NCBI GenBank assembly: GCA_013400155.1
Contig: VXBM01000140.1
Span: forward strand, 941,199 to 1,005,198
Reading direction: 5' to 3'
Length of the DNA stretch: 64,000 nucleotides
Source: Helopsaltes ochotensis
Lineage: Eukaryota; Chordata; Aves; Passeriformes; Locustellidae
Both the position numbers and the translations under genes were made by a program. The notes under the pieces were generated by a model. That model saw only the letters and a program-made list of their open reading frames with translations, ran no database searches and was not told where the DNA came from. Positions 51,901-64,000 of the stretch are shown piece by piece (the stretch's first letter is position 1; each line of letters begins with the position of its first letter).

Positions 51901-54339
51901 GTTCTGCCTGAGTCAGGGGAAAGAAGAAGATGGAAGTTGCTGACACTGAATCATTTCTTTTTCTACCCCAGTGAAATAAGAGATGACCTAGGAATTTCCT
52001 TATTCTTGGAAAAAAAAAAAAAAGTTTTTCCCCTCCCTCCTCTCTGCTATGCAGACATCAGAATGAAGCAAGGAGGGGGAGTTGATCAATCCCCTGTATT
52101 TGCACTATGACACGCAGTGCTGTGACATTTGACACCTGTGAGTCACAGAGTGAGAAAGAGGTCCCATCGTCCAGCAGAAAGTCAGGGCTGAGGATCCCAC
52201 TCGAGCAAGAGGCTCTGGCATGGCATATCGCCCTCTGTGTGGTAATTCATGCACCGGGGCTGCAGGAAATAGTGGAATTTATACATCAGCTTGAGCTTCT
52301 AGTTGTGTGTGAGGGTTATAAGTTGCTTGTAGACACCCCAGGTGGCCAGTCTGGTATTTAATGGTCAGCTGTGTGCCTACAAGTAGATATGTCCTCGTGC
52401 CTGGTTCTGGGCTTCTCAGCCACAGGCAACTGTACACTGAAAAATAGAACATCATGTAAATTTTATACCCTGTGCAGTGCCTTAGAGCCAAGACAAGGGC
52501 CAAGAAAGGAATGAAGTGTGTGTTTTATATGTTGATCAGAAAGATGTGCCATGACCTCCAAAGGGATTTGGCACAGTTCACAGAATGAGGAAAGCGGCAA
52601 CTTGTATCTGTTCACCTCCCTTCCCACCAGTGTCAGTCAATGAAGCAGAAACCTCAGCTTTCCTTTCATCATGACAGCTGGAAGATTCTTCCTCAGCTGG
52701 ACTCCAAAGGACACTGTAGAAGGTACAGGAGACAGGGCTGTTGCAGGTGACAGAAACAGCCAAGTGTGCTGAGCTCAGTGAGGGGACAGAACAGGGAGCA
52801 GATAAGAGTGAAAAAGCAAATGTGCAGAGCAGCAGGAGCAAGCCTGTTGGGAGTTTTGTAAATGAGATGGGGCAACAGCCTGGTGCTGTTAAGCACCTAT
52901 GGTTGCAGCTTTTTCTGTTGTAAGCTCCACTTCATTCCCCCAACACAGACATCTTTCCTGTGCTTGCCTAACACACAACTGGGCTGCAGCAAATGGTTGT
53001 TTTCTGGGAAGAGGACACACTCAAGAATGGACCAGGAAACCACACTGCATGCTCCAGCTGGTCCAGCAACCAGCCCTGTGTATTGGCCTAGAAACCTGTC
53101 CGTATTTTACAGGTACAAAATGCTGTGGGTGTAGCCACGCAACCAAGGAACAGTACACATCCTCAATCACTGGCTTTTCCTCTGAAAGCTATGGGAGAGG
53201 ACATGCTGCAGTTATTAACTGTGGCCCAAATTCTCACCATTGGCTGTGCAAAATCAGTGCATAAATGGATGTCACTCACAGCTACCTTACCCTCAGCATG
53301 CAAGGGCAAGAGCTCTCAAGGTGTCTTGCTTTGCCATCCTTATTACCTGCACATTTACAGCTCCTTTCAGCTGACCAGAGCTGTGAATTGAGAAAGGATT
53401 TGCAATAAAGCTTCCTTCCCCTCTTGCCCTGCCTGCCTGTACAGGTATGTCTGCACACACATGCTTTTACATGCGTGCACACACAGATGCACACACGGAG
53501 ACACGTTTAAAGGAGCAGGGCCCAGTGCAATACAATCAAGAAGTGCCAATTTTAACTTTGACTAAATTATATCTTGTCTTAAATCAGGCCACATCTGAGA
53601 AGCAAGAATGCTGTGTATTTATCACCCAGTAGTAAGTAATTTCTGCACTATCTAAACATGATGTGAAAGTCAGAATTATATTTTTGGTGATCTCCTGATA
53701 AAACAAGAAAAGAAAAATCTTTTAACCTCACCAAAACTTGGTCCTCTGCCTCCAGAGTATACAATTCAAAATCATGAGTTAGTAGGAAGATCAAACTGAG
53801 GTCCCCAGCACAAACTGGCTGTAATTTTAATATTTTCCATTCTTCTGTTTGAGGAACTCTGTAAGCATGAGCTCTGCACGTAGGCCATCCCATGCAAAAT
53901 ATGATGCCTATGGTCCAGCATGTGGCTCAGATGCCTTAAGTTACACTGAAATAAATACTGCTAGTAAAATGCTCAAGTATAGTTTCAGGGCATGGATCTC
54001 ATCTAACACTAGCTTTACATTTAGAGGTGTAAGAGGGGGAGTTGGGGAATAGCCTGGATGAAGAGGAAGGCAAATGATGTTTGAAGGCTTTCACAGAGGA
54101 GATGAGAGAAGCATTAGTGGTGAACTGAAGAGCTGTGTATTCCCAAGCAGCAGCTGTGATCATGATTTTCATTTCACTTCACCACCGAAACTTCTGAGGG
54201 CGACTTGCTCTGTATCCAAGGTAAGAGAGACTGGAGGCGAATCAAACAGCTTAAATCTCTCTGAATCTGTGATTCTGTGCCACTGTCTCGTCACACCGTG
54301 CTATGTAATGTAGTATAAAATTAAAAAATATATAGAAAA
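45987..54339. other. Non-coding sequence between convergent genes
   Basis: No supportable gene. ORFs reach 166 codons (50592-51092), but that frame is a pyrimidine-rich low-complexity stretch with a competing frame beside it. Minor simple repeats occur: a CAG run at about 48980-48995, A runs at 49145-49155 and 52009-52023, and an ACACAC/GCACAC tract at about 53450-53500. Confidence 0.55.
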
Positions 54340-54670
54340 CCGAGTACAGTCTCCAAAAGCACCCGAACCTGACGGGACGAGTGCCGCTAGAGGGGGATGG
54401 TTGTACACAGCTGCGATGGATTCCTGCGCTGCGGGATGGGCACAGGGACGGCGGGGACAAATAAATAGATCAGGCCCCAGTGTAGCTGGAGCCACACAAA
54501 CTGCAGATCCTGCCCAGAACCAGGGGCAGAACCCAGGCTGCTGTCCTCAGCAGCGCTGTACTGCTGTGTTCGTGCTGCTCTCTCTTCCTAAGGTGGGTCT
54601 GCAGAGCCGCACCAAGCTGGAGACGAGCGAAGGCTCGTCCCGAGGGAGCGATGCCCACACCCCTCAGCAG
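54340..54670. promoter_or_regulatory. GC-richer patch with CTCF-like motif
   Basis: Moderately CpG-rich sequence in an AT-rich intergenic region. CCGCTAGAGGGG at 54384-54395 matches the core CTCF consensus (CCRSYAGRKGGC) except at its last base. It lies between the convergent RUBCNL and LRR genes, where an insulator would be plausible. Single motif matches are weak evidence. Confidence 0.25.
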
Positions 54671-57600
54671 CCCCAGCGCTGCAGGACACAGCTGCACCAT
54701 GTCTTCATATCCAGCTTGGCACCTTCTCATTTCTCCAAGCTTGCCCTCTTCTATTCCTATATTCCCTTAACTCCTTGCATTATTCACATTTTGTGAAAGA
54801 CGCTGAATGCCAGCTCTCTCTGCTGCTGCCACGTTAGCAATGCAGAGCAGGAGAGAGCAATCCCTCTGCTCCTGGAGCCTGGCACAGAGGCCGGGAGTCT
54901 GGGCCAGAAATCCTGAATGCATTTGGAGCTCTTTCAGTCTGGAGACGCTTCCTATTAATTAGTCCTGGAAAGCTTTACTGCCATTCCTAAAATAAAGGAA
55001 GAAAATTTTTGAAGTTATCCCCGGAGTAGCTCAGTGTTAGCGAACCTTTTTGCTTTGGAAGACACAGAACTACTGTTCCTTAACGGCATCTCTGCTCAGG
55101 CAGGATCTGGCACATGGTGGCTCCTCCCTGCGCCTGGCATAGCCCAAACTCTCACTTAGAAGCCAGAGTGAAGCAGTGCTGCACTGGAGATACTCTTACT
55201 ACTACTCCTCCTCCTCCTCTACTACTACTACTACAGTAGCATGGAAGACAACGTGACTGCAGTTCACAGCCCCTTCTCTGCCAGCCAGCTCCAAGCCCAG
55301 AGCATGGAAGGTCACACATGTCTGTATTTATCTATGCCTGCATGCCCCTTCGCAGAAGCACCTGCTGTACTCTGTGCTCTGTACTGTACTCTGCAGTGCT
55401 GAGTTCATTTTCCTCACCATGAGCAGCCAGCAACAGGTGAGACAAAGCCAAAGGTCGCTGTTAATTTTACTGGGCATCTTGCTGGTTTATGGATTATTTT
55501 GAATTTCCAAAGCCAAGGGTTCCTCAGAATGCTCAAATCTTCTGGAATGACATCAACCCCAAACAACTTTAGAGGAAAAGAAAAGTCTCCTTTCTGTACC
55601 ATGAAGCTTTTTCTTTCCTGTTCCTCTCAAAATCGTGGAGTGGTTGTTCAGACTACTTGTTCCATGGTAGGCATTGAAACTGATGTGGAATTTCAATACT
55701 AGGCATTCTCCCTCTGTATGTTAGCCAATGGCAATCTTCTTGCAAGTGACACATTTTCCTGTTTTCTGTGTTTGAATAATCCCTATTATCATTTGCAAAA
55801 ACTCCTTCAGATTTTTTCTTTTCACTGTAATGTCCATGAGTTCCATTAAAACTCTGAATTCCCTCTTGCAGTTCTCTTTCTGCTACATCATTTTCTGCTT
55901 CTGCATTTAAATTTCACTCTCTAATTTCACTCCCAGTCCCCACTGCTGTCTGTCCCTATTTATGGCAGCCTGTAGCTGGGTGCTTGTACTGAGATTGACT
56001 CCAGTGAAAATCCCAGCAGAGACAATCAGTTGAGTTTTTACTATGACTAGTACAGTAAGTGGAGAGTCACAAAGTTACTTCTATCCTTCAGCTCCACAGA
56101 AACAAGCTTTCAGGTGTAACAGGGTGAAGCCTCGCAGCATCCTTGGCTTGGCCTTTGTCCACAGGCACCTAAACTGTCCTTGCAGCTCCTGAAGGCACCT
56201 GAAGATTCACTGCTGCACACACAGGTGGTTACTGTTCTGTGGGAACCACACAAGGACAACACTGAGTTCACTCGAGATTGAGGGGGAGGAGGAGGAGGGG
56301 AGAAGGGAAACCGTGTCTGCACAGCTGAGTTGAGGTTGGAGCACTCAGCAAGAAGTGAAAAGCATTCCTTCTTTGGCTGAGGCCGAGGTGGTTTCGCTCC
56401 TTGTAACTTTAGTGGAGCAGAGCTCACCGGCCAGTGGTCAGTAAGAATGAAGTGGTATGGGGTTGAAAGCAGAAGGGGTGGTGGGGAGAGAAATGGGGGC
56501 TACTATGGCCACACAGCCATCATCAGGCATACAAGATTCATGCAGCCAGAGAGAGAGGTCAGCAGAAGACACCTGCCTTTGTGGTCCAATCCTTATAGAA
56601 GCAGGAGGCCCACGTGTAAAGCTCTGTCCTTGATGTTACTGATGCAATTTATTCAGCAACTATTTCGGGACAAATACTCTGCTCCCATCACTGGGACAGA
56701 GGTTTACATCAGTGCATAGGAGTGCTTGGCTACAAAGAAGACCTGTGTCATCATTTTTTAATCTCTCCCTTAGCACTTCCCTCTTCTCTTGGAGTCCTGC
56801 CTTCCTTTATAGTGCTGTGTATTCAGCATCTGTGAAAAACCATTTCCAGACTTTCCAGCCTCAAGTCAAACAATATTGACTTTTAAGACAATTTACATTA
56901 TTGACAATCAAGGCACATAACAAAACCAAGGCACTTCCAGCTGGAGCTTATGAAAACACCAGGTTTGGGCAAGTCCCATAGGGCCATACTGGGAAGTCCC
57001 TTTCTCCTGTTCAGTCCAGGTTGTAGCTGAGGGTGTTCCATGGTCAGGGAAGACTCAGGCACTGGATTCAGTGCATTAGGACCCAAAGTCTGTTACAGAC
57101 CTATGGTACAAATCCTTCAATATAGAAAATGTTTGCCTTGGATTAGGCAAAAACACAATGTTTGTTACAGAGATCAGAACAAACCCCATCAACTGTAGCT
57201 GTGAAAAAATGCTGAATTTTGTAATTTAACCAAAGATATGAAAATCTGTCACACTTAATAATCATCTGTCTTGTTAAGGGAATCGTAATAAAATCAGAGG
57301 TGTTTGATTTTTTAAAATTAAAAAAGCATTCAAGTTTCACTATATTTGTATGTTGTATCACTGGTACAGATACTACGTGGGAAACAAGGAAGAACCAGCT
57401 AAGCCCTTACTGAGCAGTACGGTGGTTAAGAGGTAGCAAATCAAAAGCTGGAGCTGTGATCCATGTTCTGTTGAAGGCTATCTACATCATCAAGGCACTT
57501 AGGCAATGTGCTTTTGTTTGTTTGAGGTGTCTTAGTGTTTAGAAAAACATCAGACATTTCAGATTTGGAGACTGCAACTCATTAAAAATACAGGTTTTCT

Positions 57601-59588
57601 TCCTGTAGTAAACAAAATGTATTTACAAGAAATAGCAGGATTTATTTGCAAGACCTTCTATAGCTTGCAAAAATGTTACAGTTTTGACAAATAGGTCCTG
57701 TATGTAATTTGTGGTCCAGGAATAAAGTCATCCTTTTGTTTTTAAAGCAATGACAAGCCTTATGATGTAAAATGACATAGTGCTAGCAGAGGGAAAAAAA
57801 TCTGATTCCTCTTCAAGTATCACTGGAGGAAACACAGGGTCAGCATATAACTTCATTGATTTTACATAGGGCTGAGTCTGCCTTTCATTTTGATTCACCT
57901 ATATATACATTGATACAAAATAGACCTTTCAGAGCTGAAAGCACTGATACCATCACTACTGCAGCTGAGTCCCAGGTTGTTCAACAGAATAATGTAACAT
58001 GAGATCTTGTATTTCTTAACTATTTTATTCCATTCACAGTTCCTCTGCTGCAATCCAGATCATTTTTCACAAGGTACGGGAGACAAGACTCAGTCTGAAA
58101 CGAGGTAGTATGATGAGCAAGCATGGAAACAAAAGGGAAGTCTTCCAAATCTAAATAATGAGCCAAAGTCCTTTGCCACACCAAGGTCCACTGCAGCAAT
58201 CACAGACTGTAAAACTGTGCTGAAGAAGAAACTGGGTCAAAAACTCTGCGTCATCCTTCTAAAATTATGTACACACACCCACAGCAGCTCAACCTCCTCA
58301 CTCATAAATGCAGGTCAAAGAAATTATCTGGCCTCAAAATGGCTGTTGCTCATCGCTAGAGAAGGTGCTTAAACTTTCTAGCTCCACTTCAGCATAAGCC
58401 CACACCACTGCAGAGAAGTAATTACTCTGGCCTTAATGCACAGTCTGCATGGCTCCCGTGGGGAAGGAGGCAAGCGTGCCAGAAATAGAAAGATGGGCCC
58501 CATAGAGTGGAGTGAGGTGGAAAGAGAGGGGAAAAATGATTCTGCAGTTCCCAGAAATGGAGCTGACATAATTTTGTCTCAGCTATAAGCTTCAAGTCCA
58601 CCCCCCTTCTGAACAGACCGGCTTGACACCTGGCCACAACATGAAACTGCAATGCACACTTGTCTGGAGGACAGGTGGCAGTGTAAAATCCTAGGAACCT
58701 CAGATACAAGGAAGTATTTGCATGCCTGATAAATCTCCCTTGAAAGTGGTTTCACGTTCATTCAGTTACGCTTGATATCTGGGTTTGAGCAAACCATGAT
58801 TTACCCCGTATTATGTAATGACCACCTCTGATCAACATTAATTTCCTGTGAAAGAATGGACCACTTATGAACTTCCACTCTCCTAATACTTGTACAATTG
58901 CTGATTGGGGGTCATCTCTGCATATTTCTTGCTCACAATACTCCTTGGGGGAAGCAAGGAAATGGGAAATATTTCTGTATTACTCATCCAGTGATTTTTT
59001 TTTGTTTGTTTTCTGTCTTTAATGCCTAGGCATTTTACCTTTGGGTTCTTTCTGGAAAAGCAAATGGGAGCCACATGAATGAGCTTCTCAGGCTAATTCT
59101 GAATATTATTATTTCAGAACAAGGGGGGTATGAAGTTATATTTTGTTTGGAGGAATTTTAATGGAAGATTCAAATTCCCAGGTGGCAAAGCAGAGAGCTG
59201 GTTCTCTCGAATGTTCAAACACTCGATTTTTAAGTAACTTAGGGGATCACTAGGCATTTATAGGCTGTTCACACCATATTGAACCTTGACCACATTATTG
59301 TTGTCCTAATTCCTATTTGGTGAATTAATAAACCAAGTTGGTATGTACATAAAAATGCTATTTGTTTCTCATAGTGCACTTTATGTTCTAGACACAATTG
59401 TATGTACAGTACTTTTCTAATGATAGTTTAAATACCTGGGTTATCTTGAAAAACAGGAATGTGAGCATCTGAATGTATCAGATGTATATACAGATAACAT
59501 CAGCATTAAGGTCTGCAAAGAACAAGTCTCATATGAATATTTTTTTTCTACAGGTTCTATTGGGTGGGTCCCCATTTTAATTTTTATC
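54671..59588. other. Non-coding sequence, probable 3' flank of the LRR gene
   Basis: No coding exon recognised. It includes a trinucleotide microsatellite (55197-55234) and a purine-rich GGGGGAGGAGGAGGAGGGG-type run near 56281-56300. Minus-strand AATAAA candidates (TTTATT on the + strand, for example near 57651 and 58024) could end the LRR transcript, but none is close to the proposed last exon. Confidence 0.5.
55197..55234. repeat. (TAC)n/(TCC)n compound trinucleotide microsatellite
   Basis: ACTACTACTCCTCCTCCTCC followed by TCTACTACTACTACTAC. It is a short compound repeat in non-coding DNA. Confidence 0.9.
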
Positions 59589-59767
59589 TCACCAACATTT
59601 CACATTGCTTACAGACAACCATACATAGTTTAGAAATACATCTTCTCTTTCCTTATCATATAAATCAAGAATATGTGAACACATATGGTCAATTGAGGGA
59701 ATGATCGTATTTTGCACAGGAATATTCGACTTATGGCTATCATCAAGATTTTTGAAAATAGTGGCTG
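59589..59767 (-). CDS. Candidate terminal exon of the LRR gene (LRRC63-like)
   Basis: On the minus strand an open frame reads VDPATIFKNLDDSHKSNIPV, continues to DLYDKEREDVFLNYVW and stops at TGA 59589-59591. To join the LRR exon at 59977-60060 in frame, an acceptor must leave one base before a codon. GGGTAG ending at 59768 does this, giving a split AG|T serine codon. The acceptor is pyrimidine-poor, and I cannot match the peptide to LRRC63 from memory. The open frame may be chance. Confidence 0.3.
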
Positions 59768-59976
59768 GGTCTACACTACCCACAGCTGTTTCTGGTATGC
59801 AATTATCATTTTAGGTTTTTTGATTTTGTTTTATGAGATTTTCCCATAGGACAGGATTAAGAAGAGGGAGAGGGGGCAGTGAATCTTTCAAATGCATTCA
59901 GTGGCACGATTAATATCCAAATATGGTCCAGAGCATGATGATGTACAGATGTTTTCATTTTCTGCTGTTTATGTAC

Positions 59977-60060
59977 CTGAGGTTCTTGATGTGATTAGGA
60001 ATAAAGTTAATATCATCATAGGCAACATCCAAATAGTAGAGATCCTCTAATAAAAACAAC
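59977..60060 (-). CDS. LRRC63: Leucine-rich-repeat exon, probable LRRC63
   Basis: On the minus strand a strong pyrimidine tract and acceptor TTTATTTCTTTGTAG precede 60060, and a CTCAG|GTACAT donor follows 59977. The 84-nt exon (split codon at both ends, length divisible by three) encodes LFLLEDLYYLDVAYDDINFI followed by PNHIKNL. This fits the LRR consensus LxxLxxLDVxxNxIxxIPxxIxxL, with D at the usual N position. LRR genes commonly use such modular exons. In mammals LRRC63 lies next to RUBCNL in convergent orientation, exactly as here. LRCH1, the other neighbouring LRR gene, would be head-to-head instead. Identity is inferred from synteny plus the repeat type. Confidence 0.65.
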
Positions 60061-60116
60061 CTACAAAGAAATAAAATAGAAGGATGAATTAGAAAATAAA
60101 ATTAGAAAGGACAGAT

Positions 60117-60190
60117 AATCACAGAGTCAGAAAAATATAGGCTGAAGGGGACCTCTGGAAGTCATCTAGTCCTGCTCTGCAGCTCACAAA
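60117..60190 (-). mobile_element. CR1 3' fragment in the LRR gene intron
   Basis: Reverse-complement CR1 terminus: ATCACAGAGTCAGAAAAATA, then GGGGACCTCTGGAAGTCATC and TAGTCCTGCTCTGCAGCTCA. It starts only about 57 bases upstream, in transcription order, of the LRR exon acceptor. Confidence 0.75.
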
Positions 60191-63100
60191 AGGAGTAGTG
60201 AAAGTTTTCGAAAGAGAGGTCTGAACGCTAGAAGTATCTTAAATTAAGTCACTTATCTGACATTTTTTTGGTCTCATATAATTGGCTGTATACCCCTAAT
60301 GAGTTAGAAAAGCAGAGAGGATGAGGATCACATTTTTAAAAAGTTTGGGAAAATACTGGAATATTTCTTTAGGTCAAGAGTCCTGTGCTCCTGAGGGAGA
60401 TATCTGAAGGTCTAAACTGGTGCTGCTCTGAGTAGGGTTTGGCCAGAACGCCCAGCCTCCATCTACAACTCTGTTGTCCAAAGACAGTCTTTGCCCAGGC
60501 AAAAGCTTTATATCTAAGTCTATAACTAAACTGTAAACTTTTAGCTTTACATCACTTCAGTGAAGTTATGGAAAATAAGCAGCATGTACCTGTATGGGAA
60601 AGAAGAGTAAGTTATTGAATGACAAATTAAGGCAGACAAATGTAACTGTTAAAGGGGTCTAGTCTGGAAGGTGAAACAAAAAGTAGTCCCAAAAGGGACA
60701 TATAAATTGAATCAGATTCAAAAAGTAACACTCTCCCATGTTGTTAAACTTCAACTGCGTTAAACTTCCCTCTGTAACCTTCCTAAGGCATACTGGATAT
60801 ACTCACTCAAGAAGCCTAGTCAAGTTCTGGACTATACTCACCTCTAGAGAGGATCCAAATCATTCCAATATGCAATCCAAAACATCTCCAGAACCCAGGC
60901 AGAGAAACTCTTCCGCAGGTTGTTGCTCTTTTATCAAATTCTTTCTTTCATTTCTAATCTGGGAGGTTTTATACAAACTCTGATAGGAGAACACTGATTC
61001 TGCACTCTTGTTACATACACTGTCTCAAACTACATAGATCCTGAGATAATATTTAACTATTGCCTTACACAATTTCAAAAACACTTTAATATATTATAAT
61101 CTGTCATCTAGTTCCATAGAAACCAGAACTTAATCATTTTCACAACAGATACACAATAAAGTGTATCTACGCAACATACACTACCTATTAATCCCTGAAG
61201 TATTATCAAATATAAATCTGCGGGTTCTAATAAATATGACAAAATCTAAGGGTTATAATAAATATGTAGATGAGTGTAAATAATGGAGATTACTGTAATG
61301 AAAGAGAAGTAACATCCTGCACTGGAGTTCAGAATTTTCTTAGATCCGTGGCATCTGCTTTGCAAGGAAAACAATGCTTCAGTGCTGAAGATTTCCCAGG
61401 GCAGTAACAGATAGTAACAGATAACTGTAGTCAGAGGAAGAAAGCATTGTCTGTATTTCATTAAAATTAAAAACCCAAATGAAAATCCTTCTTTGTGTAA
61501 ACAAAAGTCTACAACATGTGATTGTAAAGATGAAAAACATTTCCAGGAAAAATGAAGATCCAATTTGGACATTCTCACTGGTGGTTGTGAAAAATGCAAG
61601 AGATGTAGTATGAACAAGACAGTCTGAGGAAAAACTGATGTCTAGGTCCCAAGTGAAAGTGTTCTGTTGCTTCTTGTAGCTTCTTTAGCCTTCAGGGTAT
61701 ATTCCTTTAAGATGCATTGCTCTTTTTACTGTGTTCAAGAGTCAGTAACAGCTTTCATTTAAAGTCTATTTTGGAATTGTAACCTCATTGACAGAAAAGT
61801 GATCTTTTATTTCTTACCCTACCACTGCATGAAAATGAAGTGCTTAGAATGATTTAAAACTAAATATTAGTGATTTAAAACTCAGTATTAGAGTAGCTGT
61901 GGGGATAACTGATTTTCAGTTTAACTGTCTTACTGTGGATTTTTTTCTGTAGTACCCTTGCCTTAAATTTTCCATTGTCTATTTCTTCTTTCTTTTGTCT
62001 CACCCCCTTTTGCCATTTCCTCTGTACCTTTACTGTGTCTCATCTTCTTTCTGATGCATCCTGCATAATTTTCATGGCACTTGCCCAGCACTGCACCTAT
62101 TGTGAAATTGTAATTTAACCCAAGTTGCGTCAGCACCATTCAAAGTAGCATTTGGTTTGGCATTTTGCTGCCCGAGTAGACAGGAATGCTTACAGCTATG
62201 CCTGGCAAAGACCAACTCCAGGATTGTTATTCTTATGAACTAGGTCTGGGAAGTGCATCATTCTGCTCTGTTAGGAAACTTGCTTTGGAGGGAATCAAAC
62301 CTCTAATCAAATCTAGCTAATTCATGCAAACCTGTAGTTCTGGGCTGCAAGTGGATATTATCTTGGCTAAGGAGATAGGCACGTCTCTGTTACAAGCATA
62401 TAAGGCAAGAATAAATGTGTTCAAACAGGCTGTGCATTGCCAGGCTCCAGCTGGGTCTGAAGAAGGGGTTCTTCGAGTTGGATTTGCACTTGACCACAGA
62501 AAAATTGATGAACAGTCGGGGTTGTATCTTTACACTGGATTTTGAAGGGATGGTGGAATATGTGCTCATTGCTGAGGGAAGTGTCTGTTCACCTGACTAG
62601 CCCTTGAGCACTGCCAGATGCTTCCTTTCCGTTTTCATTATATATACTGTTTACTGCTCCAGCTGGATATTTGTCCAAAAAGCCTTCCTGCTGAAGACAA
62701 GAGAAAAAAAAACCCATTTGTAACGAGGGATCCTCTGGCATCATTTGTAATGCAAAGATCATGTGACAAATTCTCCATGCCCTATATGCTTTTTTCTTGT
62801 TCACAGAAAATGCACCAGCAATTAAGACCAAGCATCTCAGTGCTGCCAATCACAAAATATGTTAGTCCTTTTTTTCAACCCAAGTGGAGTTCTTCTACAC
62901 ACTGTACTGAATGATGTGTTGTATCCAGTGGAAGACCTGGCTCAGAAGCAGGACAGAAAAGACAGGTTTTCAGAGGTACCTTGTGAGTTTAAAGAAGAAT
63001 GAATGAGCAGTGTTTGTTCTCCTGTGTGTGAAATATGGCCATTTGTGTCACTGACAAGTCCCTATTTAGGGATCCTGATTCCATTTGCAAGGTGCCAGGT

Positions 63101-64000
63101 GCCAATGCAATGAGATCTTTCACCTGACAAGTAGATGGGGCTCCTTTGGTGAGTGTTCCCCTCCCCTTATGCTCCACAGTGTTCCATGTATCACCTAAAC
63201 CTCATGCAAATCCTATTGAATAGAAAGGCAAATCAAGCAAATACCATATGAAAAAAGCACCATGGAAGGGACATGGTTTAAGTGTGATGACAATAGTGAG
63301 GTCAGTCATGGTCAAGGAACAGGGAATTGGGAAAGGAACAAGGGAATCAGCTTCTAGAAATTGTCTCAACAGTGACTGTAGGATCGGACACTTCAAAGAA
63401 TTTCAGTTACTTGCAGCTTCATGGAATTTCTTATGTTTTTTATAGGTGTTGTTTGCATGACTTGTCACGGGGTGGATAATGTGTCAAATTGTCAGACATG
63501 CTTTAAGTCTATGAAGAACTGATGAAGCTGGTTGAGACAAACTTGAGCTGGGCTCCTTGCTTACCTAGAGCCTGGCTCAAGCAAGGGCTGACAATGAAAC
63601 AATGCCTGGAGTGACCTCTGACAGAGATCAGAGAGCCTTTACAGCTGCCTCAGCAGATGGAGGATGACCAAAGTGTTCTTTCTGCCTCTGGTGGCAACTG
63701 TAAATTCTGAATGAAAGTATCAAACATCCTCATTAAGCCAAATTTGCATGTAAACTTTTGCTCACATAAGAATGCAAATGAAAAGTGAATATGCCTTATA
63801 TTTATGACTGCAATCACCAAAACCCCACCTATAACATGTGATTCTTCCACCTCATTGGGAAGGGCCAAAAGTTGTAGTATAGTAGGAGAGTTCCAGGACC
63901 AGGAGAAAAAAAAAAAAAAAAGATTGGTGGGGGAAAAACCTCTGCCTGCTTTGGATTGTTCAAGACTATGTCTCTCCTCTGCCCCTGACGGGATGCTTGG
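60191..64000. other. Probable intron sequence of the LRR gene
   Basis: No further LRR-coding exon is recognisable on the minus strand. It contains a tandem duplication of a 21-base unit (61850-61870 and 61871-61891) and an A run (about 63906-63921). If the gene is LRRC63, this belongs to the intron upstream of the LRR exon, and earlier exons lie beyond the window. Confidence 0.45.
61850..61891. repeat. 21-bp tandem duplication
   Basis: TGATTTAAAACTAAATATTAG is followed immediately by TGATTTAAAACTCAGTATTAG, differing at two positions. A simple local duplication in AT-rich DNA. Confidence 0.85.

Noticed and set aside
54256..54282. Possible CR1 terminal repeat (CTGAATCTGTGATTCTGTG)
   Set aside because: Only the terminal-like motif is present, without the adjacent CR1 blocks. 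Too short to call.
55020..55095. tRNA-like A box (GGAGTAGCTCAGTGTTAGCG)
   Set aside because: No matching B box or cloverleaf-compatible 3' half follows within tRNA length, so neither a tRNA nor a tRNA-SINE can be supported.

Overview
The window looks like avian nuclear DNA. It is AT-rich, intron-rich and sparsely coding. It carries several 5'-truncated CR1 LINE fragments (for example 6021-6557, 10723-11466, 21478-21850 and 28650-29016) and two solo-LTR-like elements of a kind I recognise from bird genomes. A run of N (22912-23158) shows it comes from an assembly scaffold. I see no bacterial, phage or CRISPR content, and nearly all isolated ORFs are chance frames.

The one complete protein-coding gene is RUBCNL (Pacer, KIAA0226L/C13orf18) on the + strand. 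I rebuilt 15 coding exons from 22633 to 44597. All junction phases agree, the total is 2283 nt (760 codons plus stop), and the C-terminal exons encode the cysteine-rich Rubicon-homology domain. A CpG island at about 21890-22320 is the likely promoter. One intron uses a GC donor (35335). The first coding exon holds a short upstream ORF overlapping the start codon. Family knowledge places the product at autophagosome maturation, acting with UVRAG/class III PI3-kinase and HOPS.

On the - strand near the right end, one clear leucine-rich-repeat exon (59977-60060) has good splice sites. Its convergent orientation to RUBCNL matches vertebrate synteny for LRRC63, and a possible terminal exon lies at 59589-59767. 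The rest of that gene should lie beyond base 64000.

Layout: 1-21.5 kb is non-coding sequence with an orphan GC-rich patch and minisatellite (5640-5960), several CR1 pieces, a 93-base pure poly(A) and a T/TG microsatellite. 21.5-22.5 kb is a CR1 fragment abutting the RUBCNL promoter. 22.6-45.1 kb is RUBCNL, with introns holding a gapped 43-bp tandem repeat, CR1 copies, a CpG-rich patch and an antisense solo LTR. 45.1-59.5 kb is non-coding, with an older LTR relative, a GC-rich patch with a CTCF-like motif, and microsatellites. 59.6-64 kb is the 3' part of the LRR gene. No novel multi-gene system is evident; the interest lies in gene structure, splice-site use and repeat/promoter relationships.
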